From the NCBI RefSeq assembly GCF_014205295.1, contig NZ_JACHNF010000001.1, positions 4,278,001-4,342,000 on the forward strand: a stretch of DNA of 64,000 nucleotides. Direction: 5' to 3'. This DNA is from Kribbella solani. GTDB taxonomy: Bacteria > Actinomycetota > Actinomycetes > Propionibacteriales > Kribbellaceae. The notes beneath the pieces were generated by a model. It was not told the DNA's origin and ran no database searches. It saw nothing but the letters and a program-made list of their open reading frames with translations. Below are positions 16,777-25,264 of the stretch, piece by piece (positions within the stretch are counted from its first letter, which is position 1; each line of letters opens with the position of its first letter). Both the position numbers and the translations under genes were made by a program.

Positions 16777-17355
16777 CTAGCGGGTCGGGCCGCCGGGGAT
16801 GTCGCGTCTGGGGCCAGCGCCTCGATCAGTTCTTGCCTGGTCGCCGGCTCGTCCGGGCGTGGTTTGGACGCCGCCCGGTCGCGGGATCGCCGGGTCGTTC
16901 GCGAACCTCGCGGCCGGATCGTTCGCGACGGATGCGGCCGGATCGTTCCCGGCGGACGCGCCCTGCTCCGGAAGCAGGTCCGCCGGGTTCGGCGGGTTCA
17001 CCTCGAACGTACGGACCGCTGCCATCGTCTGATCGCCCAGCCCCGCCCCGAACCGCTCCGCCTCGCGACGCACGTGGGCGTCGGCGCCTTCGAGCCGCCA
17101 ATCGGCCAGCCGGGCAGGAAGTTCGTTGAAACCCTCGGTCAGCATCGTCACGATCGCTGCCTTCGCCGCGGGCCGGCTCTCCGGCGGGATCGACGACCGC
17201 GCCATCATCGTCTCCGCGGCCGGCCCCATCACGGCGTCCGGCGACCCCAGCTGGTCGTTCCGCAGCCCGGTATCGGTGTCGGCATGGTGCTCCACCCGGT
17301 CCACGAGCCATCGCGCCACGATCGCCTGGATATCGTCAAGCCGTTCATCTGCCAC
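16777..17355 (-). CDS. Unknown protein with repeat tail (cluster gene A)
   Basis: About 192 residues if the GTG at 17355 (VADERLDDIQAIVARWLVDR) is used; the frame is open to 17406 but that extension is Pro/Ala-rich and unlike gene B, which also begins M-A-D. Residues 1-110 are helical. The tail has three units of (G/A)NDPAA..., encoded by a 24-bp minisatellite. A short motif F-N-E-LP-x2-L-x2-W suggests distant kinship with the C-terminal third of gene B. TACGCT lies seven bases before the GTG, so a leaderless transcript is possible. The gene is divergent from accD5. Confidence 0.58.
   Translation of the reverse strand: MADERLDDIQAIVARWLVDRVEHHADTDTGLRNDQLGSPDAVMGPAAETMMARSSIPPESRPAAKAAIVTMLTEGFNELPARLADWRLEGADAHVRREAERFGAGLGDQTMAAVRTFEVNPPNPADLLPEQGASAGNDPAASVANDPAARFANDPAIPRPGGVQTTPGRAGDQARTDRGAGPRRDIPGGPTR
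16891..16960. repeat. 24-bp coding minisatellite, three units
   Basis: Three imperfect units beginning CGG(G/A)TCGTTC at 16891, 16915 and 16939 stay in frame (eight codons) in the tail of gene A. Confidence 0.7.
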
Positions 17356-17443
17356 GAGCGGCAGCGTAGCGGCCGGGCGAGTCAGCGGCGTTGCGGCCGA
17401 CGTCACAGGCAGCGAGGCCTACTGACGCGTAGGCTGCCGGTTC

Positions 17444-19021
17444 ATGGGAGAGACGGTGAACATCCACACCACCGCCGGGAAGCTCACGGACCTCGAGCAC
17501 CGGCTGGACGAGGCCGTACACGCCGGGTCGGAGCGGGCGGTCGAGAAGCAGCACGCGCGCGGCAAGAAGACCGCCCGGGAGCGGATCACGATGCTGCTGG
17601 ACGAGGGTTCGTTCTCCGAGCTGGACGAGTTCGCCCGGCACCGGTCGACCAGTTTCGGCCTGGACGCGAACCGCCCGTACGGCGACGGCGTGGTGACCGG
17701 CTTCGGCACCATCGACGGCCGTCAGGTGTGCGTGTTCGCCCAGGACTTCACCGTCTTCGGCGGCAGCCTCGGCGAGGTGTTCGGCGAGAAGATCGTCAAG
17801 GTGATGGACCTGGCGATGAAGATCGGCTGCCCGCTGATCGGGATCAACGACTCCGGCGGCGCGCGGATCCAGGAGGGCGTGGTGAGCCTCGGCCTGTACG
17901 GCGAGATCTTCCGCCGCAATGTCCGTGCCTCCGGCGTGATCCCGCAGATCTCGCTGATCATGGGCCCGTGTGCCGGCGGCGCGGTGTACTCCCCAGCGGT
18001 GACCGACTTCACCGTGATGGTGGACGAGTCGTCGTACATGTTCATCACCGGCCCGGACGTGATCAAGACCGTCACCGGCGAGGACGTCAGCCAGGAGGAG
18101 CTCGGCGGTGCCCGGACGCACAACACCAAGTCCGGCAACGCGCACTACCTGGGCAGCGACGAGGAGGACGCGATCGAGTGGGTGAAGGCGCTGGTCGCGC
18201 ATCTCCCGCAGAACAACCTCGAGGACCCACCGGTGTACGACGCGCCGGCCGATCTCGAGCCGAACGAGACCGATCTCGCGCTCGACACGCTGGTACCGGA
18301 TTCGCCGAACCAGCCGTACGACATGCACGCCGCGATCGAGGCGGTCGTCGACGACGGCGACTTCCTCGAGGTGCACGCGCTGTTCGCGCCGAACCTGGTC
18401 GTCGGTTTCGGCCGCGTCGAGGGCCGCCCGGTCGGCGTGGTCGCGAACCAGCCGATGCAGTTCGCCGGCACCCTGGACATCGACGCGTCCGAAAAGGCGG
18501 CCCGCTTCGTCCGTACCTGCGACGCGTTCAACCTGCCGATCCTGACCTTCGTCGACGTCCCCGGCTTCCTGCCCGGCACCGATCAGGAGTGGAACGGCAT
18601 CATCCGCCGCGGCGCGAAGCTGATCTACGCGTACGCGGAGGCGACCGTGCCGATGATCACGGTGATCACCCGGAAGGCGTACGGCGGCGCGTACGACGTG
18701 ATGGGGTCGAAGCACCTCGGCGCGGACATGAACATCGCCTGGCCGACCGCCCAGATCGCGGTGATGGGCGCGCAGGGCGCGGTGAACATCCTGCACCGCC
18801 GCGAACTCGCCGCCGCCGAGGACGTCGACGCGCGCCGCCAGGAGCTGATCACCGAGTACGAGGATCACCTGGCGAACCCGTACGTGGCGGCCGAACGCGG
18901 TTACATCGACGCGGTGATCAAGCCGAGCGAAACCCGCGCCGAAATCGTCCGCGCACTACGGCTCCTCCGCACCAAACGCGACACCCTGCCGCCGAAGAAG
19001 CATGGGAACATTCCCCTGTGA
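17444..19021 (+). CDS. accD5: Acyl-CoA carboxylase, carboxyltransferase beta subunit (AccD5/PccB type)
   Basis: The 525-residue carboxyltransferase transfers CO2 from carboxybiotin to propionyl-CoA or acetyl-CoA, giving methylmalonyl- or malonyl-CoA for lipid synthesis. Features include [17 protein letters not shown], the oxyanion region GGARIQEGV and [12 protein letters not shown] in the N-terminal crotonase-like half, then [23 protein letters not shown] and [18 protein letters not shown] in the C-terminal half. The C-terminal KKHGNIPL is typical. ATG at 17444 has no clear ribosome site; GTG at 17456 has GGGAGAG before it and could be the true start. The stop overlaps accE. Biotin is supplied by the AccA3-type subunit at 62441. 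Confidence 0.95.
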   Translation: MGETVNIHTTAGKLTDLEHRLDEAVHAGSERAVEKQHARGKKTARERITMLLDEGSFSELDEFARHRSTSFGLDANRPYGDGVVTGFGTIDGRQVCVFAQDFTVFGGSLGEVFGEKIVKVMDLAMKIGCPLIGINDSGGARIQEGVVSLGLYGEIFRRNVRASGVIPQISLIMGPCAGGAVYSPAVTDFTVMVDESSYMFITGPDVIKTVTGEDVSQEELGGARTHNTKSGNAHYLGSDEEDAIEWVKALVAHLPQNNLEDPPVYDAPADLEPNETDLALDTLVPDSPNQPYDMHAAIEAVVDDGDFLEVHALFAPNLVVGFGRVEGRPVGVVANQPMQFAGTLDIDASEKAARFVRTCDAFNLPILTFVDVPGFLPGTDQEWNGIIRRGAKLIYAYAEATVPMITVITRKAYGGAYDVMGSKHLGADMNIAWPTAQIAVMGAQGAVNILHRRELAAAEDVDARRQELITEYEDHLANPYVAAERGYIDAVIKPSETRAEIVRALRLLRTKRDTLPPKKHGNIPL

Positions 19022-19209
19022 AGATCATCAAGGGCGATCCCACGCCGGAGGAGCTGGCTGCTCTGGTCACGGTCCTGGCTGCCCGCGCCGGCACGCCCGG
19101 GCCCAGCCCGGATCCGCAACGGGCCAACAACTGGGCCACCTACTGGCGCAACGCCCGCCAGCCGCTCCACCCCGGGCCCGGCCAATGGCGCGCGTCCGCC
19201 CACCCGTAG
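19018..19209 (+). CDS. accE: Acyl-CoA carboxylase epsilon subunit AccE
   Basis: A 63-residue protein with [22 protein letters not shown], the standard start of actinobacterial AccE subunits, and a C-terminal W-x5[17 protein letters not shown]. It binds and stimulates the AccA-AccD complex. The GTG start overlaps the accD5 stop (GTGA), which shows translational coupling. It is shorter than some mycobacterial homologues, but complete in the conserved helix. Confidence 0.92.
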   Translation: MKIIKGDPTPEELAALVTVLAARAGTPGPSPDPQRANNWATYWRNARQPLHPGPGQWRASAHP

Positions 19210-19265
19210 GCCAACCGACCCCTACCAGGCCCCCGGCCAACCGTCGCTCGCCGCATTGCCCCGCC

Positions 19266-19373
19266 CGGTCCAGGTGCCCCGCCCGGTCCAGGTGGTTCGG
19301 CCGGTCCAGGTGGTTCGGCCGGTCCAGGTGGTTCGGCCGGTCGAGGTGGTTCGGCTAGTCGAGGTCGTTTGGC
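19266..19373. repeat. 18-bp minisatellite, six units
   Basis: Six imperfect units of CGGTCCAGGTGGTTCGGC run from the accE-downstream gap into the 3' end of the next minus-strand gene, so the last units contain its stop codon and final residues. Confidence 0.85.
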
Positions 19374-20823
19374 TCGTCGAACCAGAGGTCGGCGGGGACC
19401 CGGTCTTTGAGCTCGCCGAGCAGTTGGTCGGCGCCGCGGAACATGGCGGCGCCTAGCGGGATCGCGCACCCGTTCAGACCGAACACGACAGTGGGTTCGT
19501 CGCCCTGGCCGCGCATCACTCCGGCGACCTGGTCCCAGCGGACCTCGTGCACGCCGTCCTCGTCCCGCAGCACCAGCGCGTCGTTCGTACGCACCCACTG
19601 CATCGACCGGCTCGCCTTCACGAAGGCGCGCGCGACCATCGGCGGCTTGAAGGCGCGGCCGGGCGGAAGCTCCGCGATCACGGGACAGGTGGACGCGCGC
19701 GTGAAACCGGCGTCCGCCCAGAGCTCCGCGGCGCCGTCGAACGCATACCCGATCGCGGTCGGCAACGCCTCCTTCAGTACGGCGGCGATCTCCCCCGCTG
19801 CACGTTCGCCAAGCGGTCCCTGTCGAGCGGCGGGCACTCCGGTTCGCCGAACCTGCTGCCCATCTCGTTGGCGAACGTCCTGCGCAACTCCGGATCACCG
19901 GTCGCGAGCTGCTCGCCGACCCGGTCGAAGTGGTAGCTGAGCTCCGCCGGCGTCGGTCCGTTCTCCGCGAGGTCGGTGAGCGCCTCGACGACCGCGCGCG
20001 ACACCGCGGCCTCGCTGCCGTCACGTGCCTCGGCGTACACGACCCAGTCACTCGTACCGTCCGGACCGGCAATCAGGTCGGCCGCGACCTCGTAGCTGTG
20101 CCCGCCGACGTGGCGGCACTGCTCCTCGATCCGGTGCTGGAGCACCTCCATCGCCAGGGTCGGCAACCGTACGTCGCCGTCGGGCGGCATCGTGAGCAGG
20201 ACGCCGGCCGCGGGGATCGCGAACTCCACCACTGCCGGACCGTCGAAGGACCGACCCGCCGGCAACACCCGGCTCGGCGCCGGGCCGGACGGCAGCTCCA
20301 GCGCGAGGTTGTCCGGGAGCGGACCGCTCACCTGCAGCACCGCGTTCGCCGGTACGAACCACTTCCGCGCGAATGCGATCAGGTGCTCCGGCTTCAGGCC
20401 GTCGTACCCGGGTCCTTCCAGCCACTCGAGTCCGGGACCCTTGGCGCCGTACCGCACGTTGAACAGCATCGCGACCACCGGGTGCGCGGCTGCTCCCTCC
20501 TCGGCGGTCAGCACGCCGGCCTCCAGCTTCAGCCGGTCGATCGGTGGGTCGGCGAGCCCGCGACATACCCGGTCGAGGAACTCGCCCACGCGCGCCGCCG
20601 AACCCGAGGCGACGAAGGTGGTCGTCATCAGGTCGACCTCGGCGTTGACGTCGATCGGCAGGTCACGGACGCCGTGCATCACCAGATGCTCAAGCGCGTG
20701 CGCGACACCGATCGTACGCAGCGTCTCGTCCCGGGCACCGACGGCGAACGTCAGGGTGACGTCGGTGTGGTCCTGCTGGCCGGGGTGCCGCAGCACCCGC
20801 ACGCCATTGATGTACTCGCTCAC
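19355..20823 (-). pseudogene. M16-peptidase-like protein with C-terminal PH-like domain, split by a frameshift
   Basis: Two overlapping frames appear to be one gene. The first (20823 down to 19774) has HALEHLVMHG, the inverted HxxEH zinc motif of M16 peptidases, plus LKLEAGVLTAEE, which matches the downstream Glu region. It ends abruptly at ANVQRGRSPPY. The second frame continues the homologous path (GEIAAVLKEALPTAIGYAFDG) to a C-terminal domain (WVRTNDALVLRDEDGVHEVRW...VVFGLNG) that looks PH-like. One extra G in the five-G run near 19791 would join them. It could be a real pseudogene, a phase-variable site or a sequencing error. The second frame has no convincing start of its own. Confidence 0.65.
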
Positions 20824-20900
20824 CCGCCGAACGCTAGCTGGTCAACCCCGTCGACAGCACCACGGTCACTCATCACGCCGCCCCGGCCACCCGACGCTGG

Positions 20901-21031
20901 ACAACTCACCCCGGTCAGCCTTGCCCGACGGCTCGCCCGGTCCGCCCCGCTGGACGGCTCGCCCGGTCCGCCCCGCTGGACGGCTCGCCCGGTCAGCCCT
21001 GCCGAACAGCTCGCCCGGTCAGCCTTGCTGG
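20901..21031. repeat. 26-bp minisatellite, five units
   Basis: Units begin at 20901, 20928, 20954, 20980 and 21006 (26-27 bp, consensus ACGGCTCGCCCGGTC plus 11 bases). They fill the gap between two minus-strand genes and enter the 3' end of the upstream one. Confidence 0.85.
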
Positions 21032-22176
21032 GCGGCTTGTCCCGGTTGGGCGTTGCCGGCTGATCTGGACTGTCCGGCCCGGTCCACCTGCGCAGCCTGC
21101 GCGCCGCCACCCGTCGGCGCGGCATCTGCCGGGCCTTGCCCGGGCTCGGCGACCCCGATCCGTGGGTCCATGATCCGCGCCTCAGGCGCCCGCTCCGGCT
21201 CAACCCGCGCGTCGAGCGCGAGCTCCTGATGCGCGATCAACTCCGCCGCCAGCGTGGCCACCCGGCGCCCACCATCGGCCGATTGCGCGGCAGTATCGAC
21301 GTCGTGCGTATGCACCATCCCGGTCCCCTGCACCTGCCGCAGCCTCGCGAACTCCGTACGTATCAACTCGGACACCTCCCCTTCAAGCGCGGCGTACGCG
21401 CCGGGATCGTCCTCGAACAGCTCAACCATCCGATCCGACCCGCGCATCATCAGCCCAGCAGCAACCTCAGGCGTCTTGTGCGGCGGCGCGTTGTTCAACC
21501 AGTGCAACGTACGCTCGCCCGACATCCCCGCCCGCCGGCCAACCTCCTCCGCGAACGCGTACCCGGCAGGCGCCTGATCATCAACCCGCGCCAGCAACTG
21601 CTGCCGCTCAGCCGAATCCGCCTCCGCCCACCCCAACGCGAGGTACTCGGCAGTCCCACCAGGCACTTTCCCGCTGCCTTCCAGATCACGAAGTACGCGG
21701 TCATAATGCGCGGCCGTCCACGCGGCCGCCACAGCCGTCTTCATCCCGGCGTCCCGTACCTCACGCACGGCCGGACCGTTCAGGTAACTCCGGGATTCCG
21801 CCAGCTCGGCCACGGCCCGCAACGCACCGATCATCGTGCCCCGCCGGATGTTCCGGTAGTCGTACTGCTCCTGGCGCCGCGCCTCGTCACCACGCGCGCG
21901 CAGCCCGATCCGCTTCCCCACCCCCGGCGCGATCAGATCCTTCAGCGCGCGATGCTCCTCCGCGCCGAACACCGGAATCCCCGGCCCACCCGGCCCCGAC
22001 GTGATCACCCCACGCCGCTCGGCATCAACCCGGGCCCGATCCATCGTGGTCCGATCCGGCTGCCCACCGCCGTAGAACTTCCCGACCTCACGCATCGAAA
22101 CCTGCAGTTGCCGCATCAGCTCGTCCACCTTCTGATGCACGAACGGCAACCGACTGACGCTCAGCCCACGATCCAT
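21019..22176 (-). CDS. Unknown 385-residue helical protein
   Basis: No family is recognised. The N-terminal 70 residues include LPFVHQKVDELMRQLQVSMREVGKFYGGGQPDR; the middle is helical with GTAEYLALGWAEADSAERQQLLARV and HWLNNAPPHKTPEVAAGLMMRG; the last 80 residues are low-complexity, rich in Gly, Gln and Pro. Size, helical core, disordered tail and adjacent minisatellite echo the unknown proteins at 11.9-17.4 kb, but I see no clear sequence homology to them. No export signal or membrane segment is present. The start is ATG with a weak ribosome site. Confidence 0.6.
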   Translation of the reverse strand: MDRGLSVSRLPFVHQKVDELMRQLQVSMREVGKFYGGGQPDRTTMDRARVDAERRGVITSGPGGPGIPVFGAEEHRALKDLIAPGVGKRIGLRARGDEARRQEQYDYRNIRRGTMIGALRAVAELAESRSYLNGPAVREVRDAGMKTAVAAAWTAAHYDRVLRDLEGSGKVPGGTAEYLALGWAEADSAERQQLLARVDDQAPAGYAFAEEVGRRAGMSGERTLHWLNNAPPHKTPEVAAGLMMRGSDRMVELFEDDPGAYAALEGEVSELIRTEFARLRQVQGTGMVHTHDVDTAAQSADGGRRVATLAAELIAHQELALDARVEPERAPEARIMDPRIGVAEPGQGPADAAPTGGGAQAAQVDRAGQSRSAGNAQPGQAAQQG

Positions 22177-22267
22177 AACCCAACGCTTCCAGCCAACCAG
22201 CTCACTCCCCCAGCCCAGAGCTCACCTCACCAACAAATTCACCCACCGTTCAGCCCGGCCTTGGTGC

Positions 22268-23452
22268 TCATACCCGGCGGAAGCGGATCAGTGGGTACAG
22301 CGGGGAATCGCCGGTGTTGCGGGGTGGGCCTTGGAAAGTGGTGGCGCTGTCGAGGGCCAGGTCGTGGCGGGCGGCCGCGGCTACCAGGTGGGTGAAGGCG
22401 TCCTGGGAGCGACGGTCGTCGGAGCCGCGGCCGTCGGCGTAGCGGGTGGCGTCGGATTTTTCGGTGGTGGTGATGAAGACGCCGTCGGTACGAAGGACGC
22501 GGGCGGCCTCGGCGATCACCGGCTCGCTGTCGTCCAGGAGGTGCAGCAGCCAGACCGCGACGACCGCGTCGCAGCGGCGGTCGTCGATCGGCAGCCTGGC
22601 CGCGTCCGCGGCGGCGACGTGGCCCGGGAGGCGTACGTGGGCGTGCTGGAGCATCGCCGGTGACAGGTCGACGCCGTGCACCAAGTTGCCCATGGCAACC
22701 AGCTCGGCGCCGACAATGCCCGTACCGACAGCGAGTTCGAGTACGCGGCCGCCCTTGGGCAGCAGCGCGTCGACCGCGCGGGCGGCGGCTTCGGCGCGGG
22801 CGGAGCCGCCGCGGGTGTCGTCGTACGCCGCCGCGACCGCCTCGTCGTACCGATAGGGCGCCGTGGTTGTCCACAACTCCGGCCAGGCGATGCCGACCTC
22901 GGCGAGCATCCGGCGCAGCAGCGGCAGCGACAGGCCGACGACGTTGTGGTAATCGCCTTCGATCGAGCTCACGAACGGTCCGCCGAAGCCGTCGACCGTG
23001 AACGACCCGGCCACCACCAGTGGCTCGCCGGTGGCCACGTACGCGTCGATCTCCGCGTCGGTCATCTCCGCGAAGTGCACCGTCGTCGATGCGAGCTCGC
23101 GCAGTTCCTGCTTCGACGCGGTGTCGATCAGGCAGTGACCGGTGTGCAGTACGCCGCTCCGCCCGCGCATCATCCGCAATCGCTCGCGGGCAACCTCCGG
23201 CGTACCAGGTTTGCCGTACGCGACTCCGTCGAACTCCAGCACCGAGTCACAACCGAGCACGGTCGCGTGATCGGTCAGGTTCGCGATCACGGCCCGCGCC
23301 TTCAGCGTGGCGAGCAACCGGGCCAGCTCGCCCGGGCTTTCCGCGGTGATGTGGTCCTCGTCGACCCCGGACACGATCACGATCGGCTCGATGCCCGCGC
23401 CGCGCAGCGTCTTCAGCCGCGCCGGGGACGCCGACGCCAGGACGAACCTCAC
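22268..23452 (-). CDS. maf: Maf nucleotide pyrophosphatase fused to a SAM-dependent methyltransferase
   Basis: Residues 1-194 are a complete Maf domain: RFVLASASPARLKTLRGAG, GCDSVLEFDG with catalytic Asp, KPGTPEVARERLRMMRGRSGVLHTGHCLI, and IEGDYHNVVGLSLPLL. Maf enzymes hydrolyse non-canonical NTPs. Residues 200-394 are a class I methyltransferase: VLELAVGTGIVGAEL (motif I, about residues 237-251), VDLSPAMLQHA, and DAVVAVWLLHLLDDSEP. The two parts form one open frame with no intervening start signal. The GTG at 23452 overlaps the DUF885 stop (GTGA). The methyl acceptor is unknown. A Maf-methyltransferase fusion is unusual in bacteria to my knowledge; the human protein ASMTL has a comparable architecture. 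Confidence 0.9.
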   Translation of the reverse strand: MRFVLASASPARLKTLRGAGIEPIVIVSGVDEDHITAESPGELARLLATLKARAVIANLTDHATVLGCDSVLEFDGVAYGKPGTPEVARERLRMMRGRSGVLHTGHCLIDTASKQELRELASTTVHFAEMTDAEIDAYVATGEPLVVAGSFTVDGFGGPFVSSIEGDYHNVVGLSLPLLRRMLAEVGIAWPELWTTTAPYRYDEAVAAAYDDTRGGSARAEAAARAVDALLPKGGRVLELAVGTGIVGAELVAMGNLVHGVDLSPAMLQHAHVRLPGHVAAADAARLPIDDRRCDAVVAVWLLHLLDDSEPVIAEAARVLRTDGVFITTTEKSDATRYADGRGSDDRRSQDAFTHLVAAAARHDLALDSATTFQGPPRNTGDSPLYPLIRFRRV

Positions 23453-25152
23453 AGCTTCGCCAGCGCCCGGCGCAGTGGGTCCAGACCGATCGACCCGAGG
23501 TTCAGCGCGTCCCGGTGGAACGCGCGCAGATCGAACGCCGATCCCTTCCGCCGCACGGCTTCCTCGCGCGCCTGCAGCCAGATCCGCTCGCCGACCTTGT
23601 ACGCCGGCGCCTGCCCCGGCCAGCCGAGGTACCGGTTCAGCTCGGCCTGCAGGAACTCGGTCTCCATCCGGCAGTGCGCGCGCAGGAACTCGAAGCCGAG
23701 CTCGGCGTTCCACCGCTCCCCCGGCCGCCAGCCGAACGGATTGTCCCGCGGCACTTCCAGCTCCAGATGCATGCCGATGTCAACGATCACCCGGGCCGCC
23801 CGGAACCCCTGCGCGTCCAGCATGCCGAACCGGGCACCCGGGTCGTCCAGGTAGCCCAGCTCCTCCATCAGGCGTTCCGCGTACAGCGCCCAGCCTTCGC
23901 CGTGGCCGGACACCCAGCAGGCGATCCGCTGCCACCGGTTCAGCAGGTCCGTACGCAGCATGGTCTGCGCCACCTGAAGGTGATGCCCCGGCACGCCCTC
24001 GTGGTACACCGTGGTGACCTCGCGCCAGGTGGCGAACTTCTCCACGCCGGCCGGCACCGCCCACCACATCCGGCCCGGGCGGGTGGTCAGGTCCTCGCTC
24101 GGCTGGGTGTAGTAGATCGACCCGTCGGAGGTCGGGGCGATCATGCACTCCAACGTACGGATCTCGTCGGCGATGTCGAAGTGCGTACCGCCCAGCTCGA
24201 CCACGGCCGAGTCGGACAGCTGCTGCATCCAGTCCCGGAACGCTTCCTTGCCGTGGATCGTCCGGTCCGGATCGTCGTCCAGCAGCGCCGCGGTCGCCTC
24301 GATGGTGCGGTCGCCACCGTTCAGCCCGGCGGCGATCTGCTCCATCTCGGACTCGATCCGGGCCAGTTCCTCCCAGCCCCAGGCGTACGTTTCCTCGAAG
24401 TCGATGGACGCGCCGAGGAAGTGCCGCGAGGCCAGCTCGTACACGTCGCGGCCGCACGCGTCCCGCTCCGGCGCGCGCGGCGCCAGGTCGGTGGTCAGCC
24501 ACTCCCCGAACTGCCCGAACGCCTTCCGCGCCGACGCCGCCGCGGCCTCGACGGCCGGCTTGACCGGCCCCTCCGGCGCCTGCGCGGCCAGCCCGGCGAA
24601 GAAGTCGTCGCCGTCGGCACCGGTCCAGCTGGCGATCCGCTCGGCCAGCCCGTGCACCTGCCGGACCGCCGAGACCCGGCCGTGGTCCGCCTGGTCGAGC
24701 AGGGTCTCGCGGTACCCGTCGAGGGTGGTGCCGAGCTGGTTCAGCCGGATCGCGACGTTCTCCCAGTTCTCGGCGGTCGCGGTCGGCATCAGGTCGAACA
24801 CCTGCCGCAGGTACGCCGGGACCGACGAGATCGCGTTCAGCTGGTACTGCGGGACGCCCGCCTCGTGCCGCTCGAGCTCCAGCCCGAGCCGCTCCAGCAG
24901 CGCGTCCTTGGCGACCTCCTCACGCGGACTGCCCGGCTCGATCGTGCCGGCCTCCGCGACGGTCCGCCGGATCAGCTCCGCCGGCGCCTCGAATCCGGCC
25001 GGGGTGTAGTCCGGCAGCTCGTGGTCGTGGCCGGCGACACCCATCTCGGTCGCCGCGATCGGGTCGAGGACGAAGGACTGCTCGAGGTACCGGTCGGCGA
25101 GCTGGTCGATCGGGCTGGTCGGCGTACTCGCCGAGCTGTGGACATCGGTCAC
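23449..25152 (-). CDS. DUF885 metallopeptidase-like protein
   Basis: The 567-residue protein has the DUF885 signature TVYHEGVPGHHLQ (HExxxHH-type zinc motif) near residue 375, preceded by SDGSIYYTQPSEDLTTRPGRM and followed by EGWALYAERLMEELGYLDDPGARFGML, which are all typical of this family. DUF885 proteins are thought to be zinc peptidases, possibly dipeptidases, but targets are largely unknown. No signal peptide is present. It precedes and is coupled to maf, and diverges from the zinc metallopeptidase at 25265. Confidence 0.9.
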   Translation of the reverse strand: MTDVHSSASTPTSPIDQLADRYLEQSFVLDPIAATEMGVAGHDHELPDYTPAGFEAPAELIRRTVAEAGTIEPGSPREEVAKDALLERLGLELERHEAGVPQYQLNAISSVPAYLRQVFDLMPTATAENWENVAIRLNQLGTTLDGYRETLLDQADHGRVSAVRQVHGLAERIASWTGADGDDFFAGLAAQAPEGPVKPAVEAAAASARKAFGQFGEWLTTDLAPRAPERDACGRDVYELASRHFLGASIDFEETYAWGWEELARIESEMEQIAAGLNGGDRTIEATAALLDDDPDRTIHGKEAFRDWMQQLSDSAVVELGGTHFDIADEIRTLECMIAPTSDGSIYYTQPSEDLTTRPGRMWWAVPAGVEKFATWREVTTVYHEGVPGHHLQVAQTMLRTDLLNRWQRIACWVSGHGEGWALYAERLMEELGYLDDPGARFGMLDAQGFRAARVIVDIGMHLELEVPRDNPFGWRPGERWNAELGFEFLRAHCRMETEFLQAELNRYLGWPGQAPAYKVGERIWLQAREEAVRRKGSAFDLRAFHRDALNLGSIGLDPLRRALAKL

Positions 25153-25264
25153 CTGGCCGACCCTACCTGCCGGGCCGTCCGGAACTGACCTGATTGTTGC
25201 CGATACTGTGGCGGTCGCGGTATCGCACTTTTGCTTTCGCTGTTGAGCTATGAGAGGACCGGCG

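Noticed and set aside
16753-19209. An 818-codon plus-strand frame over accD5
   Set aside because: Only its last 63 codons (AccE) are real; the remainder is accD5 read in another frame.
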